Shown here: piece after piece, positions 17,059 to 24,590 of the stretch | Layout of the letters: the number at the start of each line of letters is the position of its first letter | Numbering within the stretch: the first letter of the stretch is position 1 | Origin: Streptomyces sclerotialus | Lineage (GTDB): Bacteria; Actinomycetota; Actinomycetes; Streptomycetales; Streptomycetaceae | Reading direction: 5' to 3' | DNA: 64,000 bases | Assembly: GCF_040907265.1 (NCBI RefSeq) | Contig: NZ_JBFOHP010000002.1 | Span: 5,084,001-5,148,000 of the forward strand | Program-made: the position numbers and the translations under genes | The notes under the pieces: generated by a model | The model's input: only the letters and a program-made list of their open reading frames with translations | Databases searched by the model: none | Told to the model about the DNA's origin: nothing

Positions 17059-17655
17059 ATGAGCGCACTCACCGTCGACCACGCGTCGGACAACGACCAC
17101 GAGTGGGACGACCTCGTCCGTATCTGGGAACAGGCGGACGTACCCGAGGGCTGGAAGGTGGAGATCATCGAGGGGATCGTCACCGTGTCGCCACCGCCCG
17201 ACAACGTCCACAACGTCATCGCCGAGAGGGTCCACCGTCGCCTGTACTCCGTGCTCCCCGAGGACTGGGGTGTCTATCAGACGGTTGGGGCGTCAGTTCC
17301 CTCACGGAAGGGCATCTGGATTCCGGATCTCGCTGTGATTCCGGACGACGATCTTCTTGGTGGGGAATCCAAGACATTCGTCCCAGCAGCTGCCGCCAAA
17401 CTGATCGTCGAAGTCACGTCACAGTCCAACGCGCGCAACGACCGGATCGCCAAGGCCGCAGGCTACGCCCGAGCCGGCGTCCCGCTCTATCTGCTCGTCG
17501 ACCGGTTCGCCCCCGCCGGTCCCACCATCACCCTCCACGGCGAGCCGTCGGACGACGTCTACCGTGTGCTGTGGGCCGGCAAGTTCGGCGACGAGGTGGA
17601 CCTTCCGGCTCCCTTCGGTCTCACCCTCGACACCGGAATCCTCCCCACCGACTGA
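17059..17655 (+). CDS. Uma2-family (DUF820) putative endonuclease
   Basis: A 198-residue protein with the PD-(D/E)XK-like core of the Uma2 family: EIIEGIVTVSPPP, WIPDLAVIPDDD, LIVEVTSQSNARND and AGVPLYLLVDR. The ATG at 17059 is chosen over an upstream extension because AGAGGAGA (17046-17053) lies 5 nt before it. The family is widespread and multi-copy in Streptomyces and cyanobacteria; biological substrate unknown. Codon use is slightly less GC-biased than its neighbours, which may reflect later arrival. It ends in a terminator shared with the convergent MFS gene. Confidence 0.85.
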   Translation: MSALTVDHASDNDHEWDDLVRIWEQADVPEGWKVEIIEGIVTVSPPPDNVHNVIAERVHRRLYSVLPEDWGVYQTVGASVPSRKGIWIPDLAVIPDDDLLGGESKTFVPAAAAKLIVEVTSQSNARNDRIAKAAGYARAGVPLYLLVDRFAPAGPTITLHGEPSDDVYRVLWAGKFGDEVDLPAPFGLTLDTGILPTD

Positions 17656-17672
17656 CGCCGCGCAAAGACGAA

Positions 17673-17709
17673 GGGGCCGACCCGCCAGGACAGGTGGCGG
17701 GGCGGCCCC
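17673..17709. terminator. Bidirectional terminator between Uma2 and MFS genes
   Basis: GGGGCCG-A-CCCGCC (17673-17686) pairs with GGCGGG-G-CGGCCCC (17696-17709): a 13-bp stem with a single A-G mismatch and a 9-nt loop, centred between convergent genes. Confidence 0.75.
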
Positions 17710-17728
17710 TCCGGGCTCTTGGGCCGCG

Positions 17729-19048
17729 TTACGCGGCCTTCTGCATCTGCAGGACGCGGCGCTCGGCGACCGCCTTGCGGGTGGCGTAGAGCGTGACCGA
17801 CGCCGCCGCGACCATGGCCAGCAGGCCGAGGGCGACCGTGGCGGCCCAGCCGCCGGCGTGGAAGGCCGCGGCGCCGAGCGCACCGCCGACGCTGGAGCCG
17901 ATGTAGTACGCGCTCTGGTACAGCGCCGACGCCTGCGCACGGGCCGTCTTCGCCGTACGGCTGACCGCCGAGGACGCCACCGCGTGGCCCGCGAAGAAGC
18001 CGGCGGTGATCAGGACCAGACCGAGGACCACCAGGATCAGCACGTCCGCCAGGGACAGCAGCAGACCCGCCGCCGTCGTGCCGACGGCCAGGTACAGCGC
18101 CCCGCGCCGCCCCGTCCGCCCGACCAGGCGCCCGGCCGCGGCCGAGGAGACCGTGCCGACGAGGTAGACCAGGAAGACCGAGCCCGCGATGCCCTGCGGG
18201 AGGGAGAACGGCGCGCCGACGAGGCGGTAGCCGATCACCGTGTAGACCGCGCCGAAGACCGTCATGAAGAGCGCGCCGATGGCGTACAGACGGCAGAGGA
18301 GGGGGTCGGAGAGGTGGCCGAGGATCGTCCGGCCGAGCGCCTTCGGGCCGACCGCCTTCGGTACGAAGTGCCGCGCCTTCGGCACCATCAGCCGGAAGAC
18401 CACCGCGCACACCACCGCCATCGCGCCGACCGCGCCGAGTGCCGCGCGCCAGCCCCAGGCCTGGGCGACCCAGCCGGTCACGATCCGGCCCGACATGCCG
18501 CCGATGCTGTTGCCCGCGACGAACAGCCCCACCGCGGCGACCAGCGCCTTGGCCCGTACCTCCTCGGCCAGGAAGGCCATCGCCGAGGCCGGTACACCGG
18601 CCAGCGCCACGCCCTGGATGCCGCGCAGGGCGATCAGTACGCCGAGCGAGGGCGCGAACGGCACCAGCATCGCCACCACGGCGGCGACGCTCAGCGACAC
18701 CGTCATCATCGTGCGGCGGCCGAACCGCTCCGAACAGGCGCTCAGCGGCAGTACCGCGAGGGCCAGGCCGAAGGTCGCCGCCGACACGGTCCAGCTCGCC
18801 TGGTCCGGCGTCACCCCGAGGTCGTCGGAGATGGCGGGCAGCAGCGCCTGCGTGGAGTAGAGGAGGGCGAAGGTCGAGATGCCGGACGCGAAGAGCGCAA
18901 AGCTCATCCGGCGGTAACCGGGGCCCCCGGGCCGCAGCTTGCCGGCCTCGGGGTCGGCAGCGGTCGCGGCGGAATCGACGGTGGTGGACGACTGGGCAGA
19001 GGCGTCCGCGCGGGTGGTGGCGGACGCCCTGGTATCAGCAGGAGGCAT
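17729..19048 (-). CDS. MFS transporter (YnfM-like)
   Basis: A 439-residue major facilitator with about 12 hydrophobic segments after a soluble N-terminal tail of about 45 residues. The DLGVTPDQASWTVSA loop and SERFGRRTMM (the loop 2-3 motif) are family features. Such pumps export small organic compounds; substrate unknown. It is divergent from a LysR regulator gene with 63 bp between starts, the usual layout for a LysR-controlled exporter. TACGTT lies 6 nt before the ATG on the minus strand, suggesting a leaderless start. Confidence 0.88.
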   Translation of the reverse strand: MPPADTRASATTRADASAQSSTTVDSAATAADPEAGKLRPGGPGYRRMSFALFASGISTFALLYSTQALLPAISDDLGVTPDQASWTVSAATFGLALAVLPLSACSERFGRRTMMTVSLSVAAVVAMLVPFAPSLGVLIALRGIQGVALAGVPASAMAFLAEEVRAKALVAAVGLFVAGNSIGGMSGRIVTGWVAQAWGWRAALGAVGAMAVVCAVVFRLMVPKARHFVPKAVGPKALGRTILGHLSDPLLCRLYAIGALFMTVFGAVYTVIGYRLVGAPFSLPQGIAGSVFLVYLVGTVSSAAAGRLVGRTGRRGALYLAVGTTAAGLLLSLADVLILVVLGLVLITAGFFAGHAVASSAVSRTAKTARAQASALYQSAYYIGSSVGGALGAAAFHAGGWAATVALGLLAMVAAASVTLYATRKAVAERRVLQMQKAA

Positions 19049-19070
19049 GGCCCGAACGTACGGCGATCAG

Positions 19071-19104
19071 GTTTCATGCGTCCAATGCATTGAAACGCCA
19101 TAAT
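19071..19104. promoter_or_regulatory. LysR/MFS divergent operator and promoter
   Basis: GTTTCA (19071-19076) and TGAAAC (19091-19096) form an inverted repeat around an AT-rich centre, a candidate LysR-type binding site. CATAAT (19099-19104) lies 7 nt before the LysR ATG and would act as its -10. Confidence 0.55.
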
Positions 19105-19111
19105 CGATGCC

Positions 19112-20077
19112 ATGCCGCATGACCACAGCTCACAGCGCCCACTGTTGCAGCTTCGCAACAGAAAAGACATCCCCGATTCGTCCTGGGCGCCGGCGCTGGC
19201 GCCCCGCCTCGCCCAGTTCGAGGCGGTGGCCCGGCACGAGCACGTGACCCGCGCCGCGTACGAACTGGGCATGCCGCAGCCGACCCTCAGCCGCGCCATC
19301 GTCCGCCTGGAGGAGGAGCTCGGTGTTGCGCTCTTCGCCCGGCACGGCCGCACCCTCTCGCTCAGCCCCGCGGGCCGCGCCTTCCTCGCCTCCGTCGAGC
19401 GCGCGCTCAGCGACATCGAACGGGCGGCGGAGTCCGTACGCGCCGACGCCGACCCGGCCGCCGGCAAGGTCGCCTTCGGCTTCCTGCACACCCTCGGCTC
19501 CGAGACCGTACCGGGCCTGCTGCGCACCTTCCGCGCCGACCACCCCAAGGTCCGCTTCCAGCTCGTGCAGACCTACGGCGAGGCGATGCTCGACCGGCTG
19601 CGCGCCGGCGACCTGGACCTCTGCCTGACCTCACCGGTCCCCGACGCGCCCGGGCTGGTCGCCCGCCGCCTGGACGAGCAGAAGCTGCGCCTGGTCGTAC
19701 CCGACGACCACCCGCTCGCCGGCCGTAAGCGCATTCGCCTCGCCGAGGCCGCCGACGAGCTGTTCGTCAGCCTGGAGGCGGGCTTCGGGCTGCGCCGCAT
19801 CACCGATGCCTTGTGCGCGGAGGCCGGCTTCACGCCGAAGGTCGCCTTCGAGGGCGAGGAGGCCGAGACGCTGCGCGGCCTGGTCGCCGCGGGCCTGGGC
19901 GTCGCCCTGCTGCCGCCTCCGCCCGTCCCGCGCCCGGGCGTCGTCGAACTCACCGTCACCGCCCCGCGCGCCGTCCGCGAGATCGGCGTCGCCTGGCTCG
20001 ACGGTCACGTGGACACGCCCCCCGTGGCCGCTTTCAAGAAGTTCCTGCTGAGCCGGCGGGGGCAGTTGCTGCATTGA
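19112..20077 (+). CDS. LysR-family transcriptional regulator
   Basis: A 321-residue LysR regulator. The winged-helix DNA-binding region (about residues 25-90) shows LAQFEAVARHEHVTRAAYEL followed by MPQPTLSRAIVRLEEELG; the rest is the periplasmic-binding-like effector domain. An N-terminal extension of about 25 residues before the HTH is unusual. It probably regulates the divergent MFS gene and itself through the inverted repeat between them; effector unknown. Confidence 0.9.
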   Translation: MPHDHSSQRPLLQLRNRKDIPDSSWAPALAPRLAQFEAVARHEHVTRAAYELGMPQPTLSRAIVRLEEELGVALFARHGRTLSLSPAGRAFLASVERALSDIERAAESVRADADPAAGKVAFGFLHTLGSETVPGLLRTFRADHPKVRFQLVQTYGEAMLDRLRAGDLDLCLTSPVPDAPGLVARRLDEQKLRLVVPDDHPLAGRKRIRLAEAADELFVSLEAGFGLRRITDALCAEAGFTPKVAFEGEEAETLRGLVAAGLGVALLPPPPVPRPGVVELTVTAPRAVREIGVAWLDGHVDTPPVAAFKKFLLSRRGQLLH

Positions 20078-20150
20078 GGGTGGGGGAGAGGGGGGCGGGG
20101 TGGGGGGAGGGCGTTCGCCTGTTTCCTGGCAGGGCCCCTCCCTCTCCCCG
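20078..20150 (+). other. G-rich run with complementary C-rich arm after the LysR gene
   Basis: Immediately after the stop come six G-runs of 3-6 (20078-20111) interrupted by single or triple bases, followed by CCCCTCCCTCTCCCC (about 20136-20150) that can pair with part of them. The run fits a G-quadruplex motif; either structure could end or stabilise the LysR transcript. The rest of the gap to 20255 shows further C-runs but no gene. Confidence 0.5.
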
Positions 20151-20255
20151 TGGGGCCAAGTCCCCCCGAGAGCCCGGTGACGGGTCCCCTCCCCCCACCT
20201 CCGCCACACTGCTCCCGAAGCTACCGCGCCCCACTGACAGTCCGGCCCGGGCGGC

Positions 20256-21038
20256 TCACCCCTGCAGGGTCGCCCCGAACCCCACCGCCAGGGGCATGCG
20301 GAGGCCCAGGGGCGGAGGTGCGGCCATGGCGTCCTGGACGGGGCGGGAGTAGCCGTGGTGGAAGAGGGAGCCGAGGACGAAGTCGGTGGTGAGGGAGCGG
20401 AGTTCGGCGCGGTGCTGGTGCAGGCCGTGGCCGTCGGAGTGGACCTCGAAGCGGCAGGTGTCGCGGTTGATCTTCTTGGCGCGTTCGGCGTAGCGGTAGG
20501 ACAGGTCGGGGTCCACCCGTTCGTCGTTGGTGCCGTGTACGAGCAGGACGCGCCTGCCGACCAGTTGTTTCACCGGATCGGGTGGGGTGGCGGCCGGGCC
20601 GGCCGGGAGCCAGGGGGCGATGCCCACCACGGAGTTGACCGCGGGGTGGCCGGCGGCGAGCAGGGCGGCCCGGGCGCCCGTACCCGTACCGATGAGGCAG
20701 ACCGGGACGTCACCGTAGCGGCGGACGACCTCGGCCACCGCCCACTCCGCGTCCCGCGCCGGGTGGGCCGCCTCGCCGTTCCAGCCGCGGCAGCGGAACC
20801 GCAGGACATGGGTGGTCAGCCCGTCCCCGCGGCCGGACCGCGCCAGCGCCGTCGCCAGTGAGCGCGCCGCGAGCGTGGCCACCGGCGAGGTGCGTCCGGT
20901 GCTCGTCTCGCAGCCTTCGGGCAGTAACAGGGCGACCGCGTTCACCGCGCCGCCTGCCGCCCCCGTACCCGCTCCCAGTCGTTTCCCCAGCCGGGCCGTG
21001 CGCCCGGACACCGATCGGCCATCCATGAGCAGAACCAT
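20256..21038 (-). CDS. Alpha/beta-hydrolase fold protein with altered nucleophile motif
   Basis: A 260-residue dienelactone-hydrolase-like alpha/beta fold. An acid ([10 protein letters not shown]) and a His ([10 protein letters not shown]) sit where the triad members should be, but the nucleophile elbow reads [12 protein letters not shown], i.e. G-T-G-T-G with Gly in place of the usual Ser, Cys or Asp. The elbow codons form a GGTACG tandem pair. It may therefore be a non-enzymatic or altered family member. No Shine-Dalgarno is clear at the ATG; a second in-frame ATG lies four codons on. It is convergent with LysR and divergent from add. Confidence 0.75.
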   Translation of the reverse strand: MVLLMDGRSVSGRTARLGKRLGAGTGAAGGAVNAVALLLPEGCETSTGRTSPVATLAARSLATALARSGRGDGLTTHVLRFRCRGWNGEAAHPARDAEWAVAEVVRRYGDVPVCLIGTGTGARAALLAAGHPAVNSVVGIAPWLPAGPAATPPDPVKQLVGRRVLLVHGTNDERVDPDLSYRYAERAKKINRDTCRFEVHSDGHGLHQHRAELRSLTTDFVLGSLFHHGYSRPVQDAMAAPPPLGLRMPLAVGFGATLQG

Positions 21039-21211
21039 GGCAGACGGGGAGTCGGTGGCCCACCCCGTGTACGGGTCACTGTTCCGTATCGGTGGTGTGC
21101 GGCGGAGGGGATCGGTCCGCGGGCGCGGCCGGGGCCCGGACGCGGGTGCCGCGAGAGCCGCCTGAGGGGCCGCCGGTACGGAGGCCGGGAAGCGGCCGGA
21201 ACGCTAGTGCC

Positions 21212-21235
21212 TTCTACGCGCGTAGGGGCTACAGT
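21212..21235 (+). promoter_or_regulatory. Nucleoside-regulon operator and leaderless promoter of add
   Basis: TTCTACGCGCGTAGGG (21212-21227) carries the regulon core CTACGCGCGTAG perfectly. TACAGT (21230-21235) follows directly and ends 6 nt before the add ATG, so the operator occupies the spacer of a leaderless promoter. Confidence 0.75.
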
Positions 21236-21241
21236 GCGGAA

Positions 21242-22378
21242 ATGACGAGCGAGACCACCAACCTCCCGACCGCACAGCAGATCCGCCGCGCGCCGAAGGT
21301 GCTGCTCCACGATCACCTCGACGGCGGTCTGCGTCCCGCCACGATCGTCGACCTCGCCCGCGAGACCGGGTACGACGGCCTCCCCGAGACGGACCCGGAG
21401 AAGCTCGGCATCTGGTTCCGCGAGGCCGCCGACTCGGGCTCGCTGGAACGCTATCTGGAGACCTTCGCGCACACCTGCGCCGTCATGCAGACCCGCGACG
21501 CGCTGGCCAGGGTGGCCGCCGAGTGCGCCGAGGACCTGGCCGCCGACGGCGTCGTCTACGCCGAGGTCCGGTACGCGCCGGAGCAGCACCTGGAGAAGGG
21601 GCTCAGCCTCGAAGAGGTCGTCGAGGCGGTCAACGAGGGGTTCCGGGAGGGCGAGCGGCGGGCGCGCGCCCACGGCCACCGCATCCGCGTCGGTGCGCTG
21701 CTCACCGCGATGCGGCACGCGGCCCGCGCCCTGGAGATCGCCGAACTGGCCAACCGCTACCGCGACCTCGGCGTGGTCGGCTTCGACATCGCGGGCGCCG
21801 AGGCGGGCTACCCGCCCACCCGTCACCTGGACGCCTTCGAGTACCTCAAGCGCGAGAACAACCACTTCACGATCCACGCGGGCGAGGCGTTCGGGCTGCC
21901 GTCGATCTGGCAGGCGCTCCAGTGGTGCGGTGCCGACCGGCTCGGCCACGGCGTGCGGATCATCGACGACATCCGGGTCGACGACAGCGGCGAGGTGAAG
22001 CTCGGCCGGCTGGCGTCGTACGTACGGGACAAGCGCATCCCGCTCGAGATGTGCCCGACCTCGAACCTGCAGACCGGCGCGGCCAGTTCCTACGCCGAGC
22101 ACCCGATCGGGCTGCTGCGGCGGCTGCAGTTCCGTCTGACCGTCAACACCGACAACCGGCTCATGTCCGGGACGAGCATGTCGCGCGAGTTCGAGCACCT
22201 GGTGGAGACGTTCCGGTACACGTTCGACGACATGCAGTGGTTCACCGTCAATGGAATGAAGAGCGCCTTCCTTCCTTTTGATGAACGTCTGGCCATGATC
22301 AACGATGTGATCAAGCCCGGTTACGCCGAACTGAAGTCGGAATGGCTCTTCCCGAAGGGGCCCGCGGACTCGGTGTGA
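21242..22378 (+). CDS. add: Adenosine deaminase
   Basis: A 378-residue zinc TIM-barrel enzyme converting adenosine and deoxyadenosine to inosine and deoxyinosine. Metal and catalytic residues are visible: H23 and H25 in [16 protein letters not shown] (His and catalytic Glu), DRLGHG, and the metal Asp in TVNTDNR. The ATG is chosen because the longer frame upstream would read through the operator and promoter. Products feed the PNP encoded at 36002-36823, under the same operator type. Confidence 0.96.
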   Translation: MTSETTNLPTAQQIRRAPKVLLHDHLDGGLRPATIVDLARETGYDGLPETDPEKLGIWFREAADSGSLERYLETFAHTCAVMQTRDALARVAAECAEDLAADGVVYAEVRYAPEQHLEKGLSLEEVVEAVNEGFREGERRARAHGHRIRVGALLTAMRHAARALEIAELANRYRDLGVVGFDIAGAEAGYPPTRHLDAFEYLKRENNHFTIHAGEAFGLPSIWQALQWCGADRLGHGVRIIDDIRVDDSGEVKLGRLASYVRDKRIPLEMCPTSNLQTGAASSYAEHPIGLLRRLQFRLTVNTDNRLMSGTSMSREFEHLVETFRYTFDDMQWFTVNGMKSAFLPFDERLAMINDVIKPGYAELKSEWLFPKGPADSV

Positions 22379-22531
22379 GCAGGGCATCCTGACGCTCGGT
22401 GAGGCGCTGGGGCGGAGAGCGCGGGGTGCCTGCCGCGGCGGCGAACCGGGCATGTGGGATGTTTGCGGCTTCGGCGATCATGTCTTTAGCGTCGGGTGCC
22501 GGACAAAACCCCGTCGCGAGGACAAAAGTTG

Positions 22532-22786
22532 ATGAAGCAGGGAACCGTCAAGATCATCGGTGCCGCGGCCCTCGGTGCCGCCATCGCTGCCACCGCGGCC
22601 GGCACGGCCACCGCCGCCCCCGCGGGCGAGCCGGTCACCGGTGCCACCAGCGGTGCGCTGCAGAGCGTCACCGGCAAGGCCGCGCCGTCTCCCGACGAAG
22701 GCGGTGCCCAGGTGAACAGCAAGGACAACCTCCTCGGCGGCCTGCCGGCCGGCGGCCTCACCAACAGCCTCCCCCTCGGCGGCTGA
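22532..22786 (+). CDS. Small secreted protein
   Basis: An 84-residue exported protein: signal peptide MKQGTVKIIGAAALGAAIA followed by a probable cleavage in ATATA-APAG, then a short Gly/Ser-rich mature chain of about 55 residues ending LTNSLPLGG. GAGGA (22518-22522) lies 9 nt before the ATG; a GTG 36 nt upstream is in frame but lacks a site. A promoter with TTGCGG and TAGCGT 18 bp apart lies at about 22462-22492. Function unknown; the secreted gene at 29325-29732 has similar composition. Confidence 0.7.
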   Translation: MKQGTVKIIGAAALGAAIAATAAGTATAAPAGEPVTGATSGALQSVTGKAAPSPDEGGAQVNSKDNLLGGLPAGGLTNSLPLGG

Positions 22787-22794
22787 GACGTCGC

Positions 22795-22847
22795 CACGCA
22801 CCGCGCCCCGGCCCGTACGCAGCGTACGGACCGGGGCGCGGTGCGTG
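22795..22847 (+). terminator. Strong hairpin terminator
   Basis: A 25-bp stem: 22795-22811 pairs perfectly with 22831-22847, then one C-A mismatch, then CCGTACGC (22813-22820) with GCGTACGG (22822-22829) and a single-base apex, so the tip must open slightly. It lies 9 bp after the secreted-protein stop and serves both strands. Confidence 0.8.
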
Positions 22848-22901
22848 CGGGCCCGCGGCAGGCGGCCGGCGCTGCCGGACCGGCCCGCCGCGGCGCGCGG
22901 C

Positions 22902-23105
22902 TCACCAGGCTTCGCTGTACTTCTTCTCGGCCGGCAGGAAGATCCACAGGGCCAGGTAGACCAGGAACTGGGGACCGGGCAGCAGACACGACAGCACGAA
23001 GATCACGCGCATCGTGGTCGGCGTCGTGCCGAAGCGCCGGGCCAGACCCGCGCAGACTCCGGCGATCATCCTGTTGTTGCGGGGGCGGACAAGTGCGGCG
23101 GCCAT
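22902..23105 (-). CDS. PspC-domain membrane protein
   Basis: A 67-residue PspC-domain protein: LVRPRNNRMIAGVCAGLARR, TTPTTMRVIFVLSCLLPG and FLVYLALWIFLPAE are the canonical segments, giving one or two membrane helices. PspC proteins sense or respond to envelope stress. ATG 23105 has GAGGAG about 7 nt upstream; a longer frame to 23162 lacks a site. A vanZ-like gene lies upstream on the same strand. Confidence 0.88.
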   Translation of the reverse strand: MAAALVRPRNNRMIAGVCAGLARRFGTTPTTMRVIFVLSCLLPGPQFLVYLALWIFLPAEKKYSEAW

Positions 23106-23163
23106 GGGGTCGACTCCTCGGTCGGTCTCCGGGGCGCTTCCGGTGCGACCCGATGACTCCACG

Positions 23164-23685
23164 CTAGGTCCGTGAGCCGGACAGCGCGTCGGCCTGCGGA
23201 GCGATGCCGACCCTGGAGATCGTCGGGGTCGGCCCCCGCCGGGGGTCCTCCCGACGGCGGAGCCGGGACCTGACCACGGGGACGACGGCCAGGTGCGCCA
23301 GTACTACTCCGAGGATGTTCAGCAGGACGACGTCCACGTCCGGCACCCGCCCCGGCACCGTGCCCTGCAGCAGCGCCACCACGAAAGCGATCATCGCGCC
23401 GGTGAAGACGGTACGGGTGAAGGAACCCAGCGCCGAGGCGGTCAGCCGGCCGCCGGCCATCGGCAGCAGCACCCCCAGCGGCGCCATCAGCAGCACCGGC
23501 CCGCCCAGGTGGTGCGCGGCCTCCCACGGCCCCAGCGCCAGCTCGGCACGGATCGTCTCCAGCAGCCGGAGATTGGCTTCGGGCACCCAGGGCACCGCCC
23601 GTGGGCGCAGTGTCAGCCAGTAGACGACCGACAGATGCGCCAGAAGAAGCACGAAGCCCGCGGCGCGCATACGGAAACCGGCCAT
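23164..23685 (-). CDS. VanZ-family membrane protein
   Basis: A 173-residue VanZ-like protein with about four hydrophobic helices: MRAAGFVLLLAHLSVVYWL, a GPVLLMAPLGVLLPM segment, TVFTGAMIAFVVALLQ and VDVVLLNILGVVLAHLAVVP, with the family Arg/Pro motif LTLRPR. VanZ homologues can affect glycopeptide tolerance, but most are uncharacterised. The ATG is followed upstream, 15 bp away, by the end of a MITE-like element, and the frame stays open through that element, so the true 5' end or promoter may have been replaced by the insertion. Confidence 0.8.
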   Translation of the reverse strand: MAGFRMRAAGFVLLLAHLSVVYWLTLRPRAVPWVPEANLRLLETIRAELALGPWEAAHHLGGPVLLMAPLGVLLPMAGGRLTASALGSFTRTVFTGAMIAFVVALLQGTVPGRVPDVDVVLLNILGVVLAHLAVVPVVRSRLRRREDPRRGPTPTISRVGIAPQADALSGSRT

Positions 23686-23700
23686 CCCGCCGGGGCCGAG

Positions 23701-23864
23701 AGAGCCTGTGTGTGAACCCCGGCCGGGCGCCCGCCGCCTGGCACGCACACTCGCGGCGTTGCCGAAACGCCCTGGTAGCTCCGCTACGAGGACTTTCCGG
23801 CGGCTTGCGATTGCACGCACCAGACGACGCGCGCTGATCCGGCCGGGATTCACACACAGGCTCT
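23701..23864. mobile_element. MITE-like element with 26-bp terminal inverted repeats
   Basis: A 164-bp element. The left end reads AGAGCCTGTGTGTGAACCCC and the right end is its inverse complement over 26 bp with one mismatch (C/T at position 17). The inside has no transposase and holds a small inverted repeat (GGTAGCTCCGCTACG, about 23773-23787). No clear target-site duplication is seen in the flanks. The size, long terminal repeats and lack of a gene fit a miniature inverted-repeat element mobilised in trans. Confidence 0.7.
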
Positions 23865-23945
23865 GACGCTGCACACCCGCCCAGACGCCACGACCGGTGG
23901 CGGCGGTTCCGTGCGGGCCGTCACAGCGGGCCGAGGGCGCCGGGC

Positions 23946-24590
23946 TCAGTCCTTGCCCGTCGTGCGGCCGGCGTCCGGCAGCGGGCTGCCCCAGGCGGCG
24001 TTGCGGGCGATGTCCGGGTGGCGGAGCACGGCGTCGGAGCAGTCGTAGTGGCGCGGTGCCGCGTCGTCCGGGCCGCCGAGCACCGCGGCCCGCTTCCCGT
24101 CCACCGGCATCCGCGTCCCGTACGTGCACACCAGCTGCGCGAGCGCGAACGAGGGCAGGTCCTCCGGGCGGATGTTCAGCCGCAGCGCGTCCTCGGGATC
24201 GTCCCCGCGCGGCCCGGACACCGTCAGGTCCTCCGGTACCGCCGTCTCGAAGCCCGCCTCCACCTCGCCGGGCGCCGGCTGCTGCCGCAGCTCGTTCAGG
24301 AGCGTACGGGCCATCTCCGGCCGGTCCTCGGCGGTGCCGCCCTTGGGCAGCGACACGGTCCGCTCCACCGGTACCAGCCCCGAGCTGCACACCAGGTAGA
24401 TCCTGACCGGGACCCCGACCGGCACCTCCGGCACCCCGGCCGCCTCCTGCGCCTTGCAGCTGACCCGCGAGGGCGCGCCGCCCGCGTCCACCGGCACCGA
24501 CGTGCCGCGGATGCCGCAGCCGGCCACCGTCAGGAGCAGTGCCAGGACCGCGCCGGCGCGCCGGGCCGGCCGCGTGAGGGCCCGCCTCAT
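23946..24590 (-). CDS. AfsQ-associated lipoprotein
   Basis: A 214-residue lipoprotein: signal peptide with lipobox VAGC (Cys25), then a mature domain with YLVCSSGLVPVERTVSLPKG and a Cys-containing C-terminal half (LVCTYGTRMPV, HYDCSDAVLRH). Its ATG overlaps the stop of the sensor kinase gene (ATGA), so it is the third gene of the afsQ operon. In Streptomyces a lipoprotein gene commonly follows afsQ2, and a role as accessory sensor outside the membrane is inferred. Confidence 0.85.
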   Translation of the reverse strand: MRRALTRPARRAGAVLALLLTVAGCGIRGTSVPVDAGGAPSRVSCKAQEAAGVPEVPVGVPVRIYLVCSSGLVPVERTVSLPKGGTAEDRPEMARTLLNELRQQPAPGEVEAGFETAVPEDLTVSGPRGDDPEDALRLNIRPEDLPSFALAQLVCTYGTRMPVDGKRAAVLGGPDDAAPRHYDCSDAVLRHPDIARNAAWGSPLPDAGRTTGKD

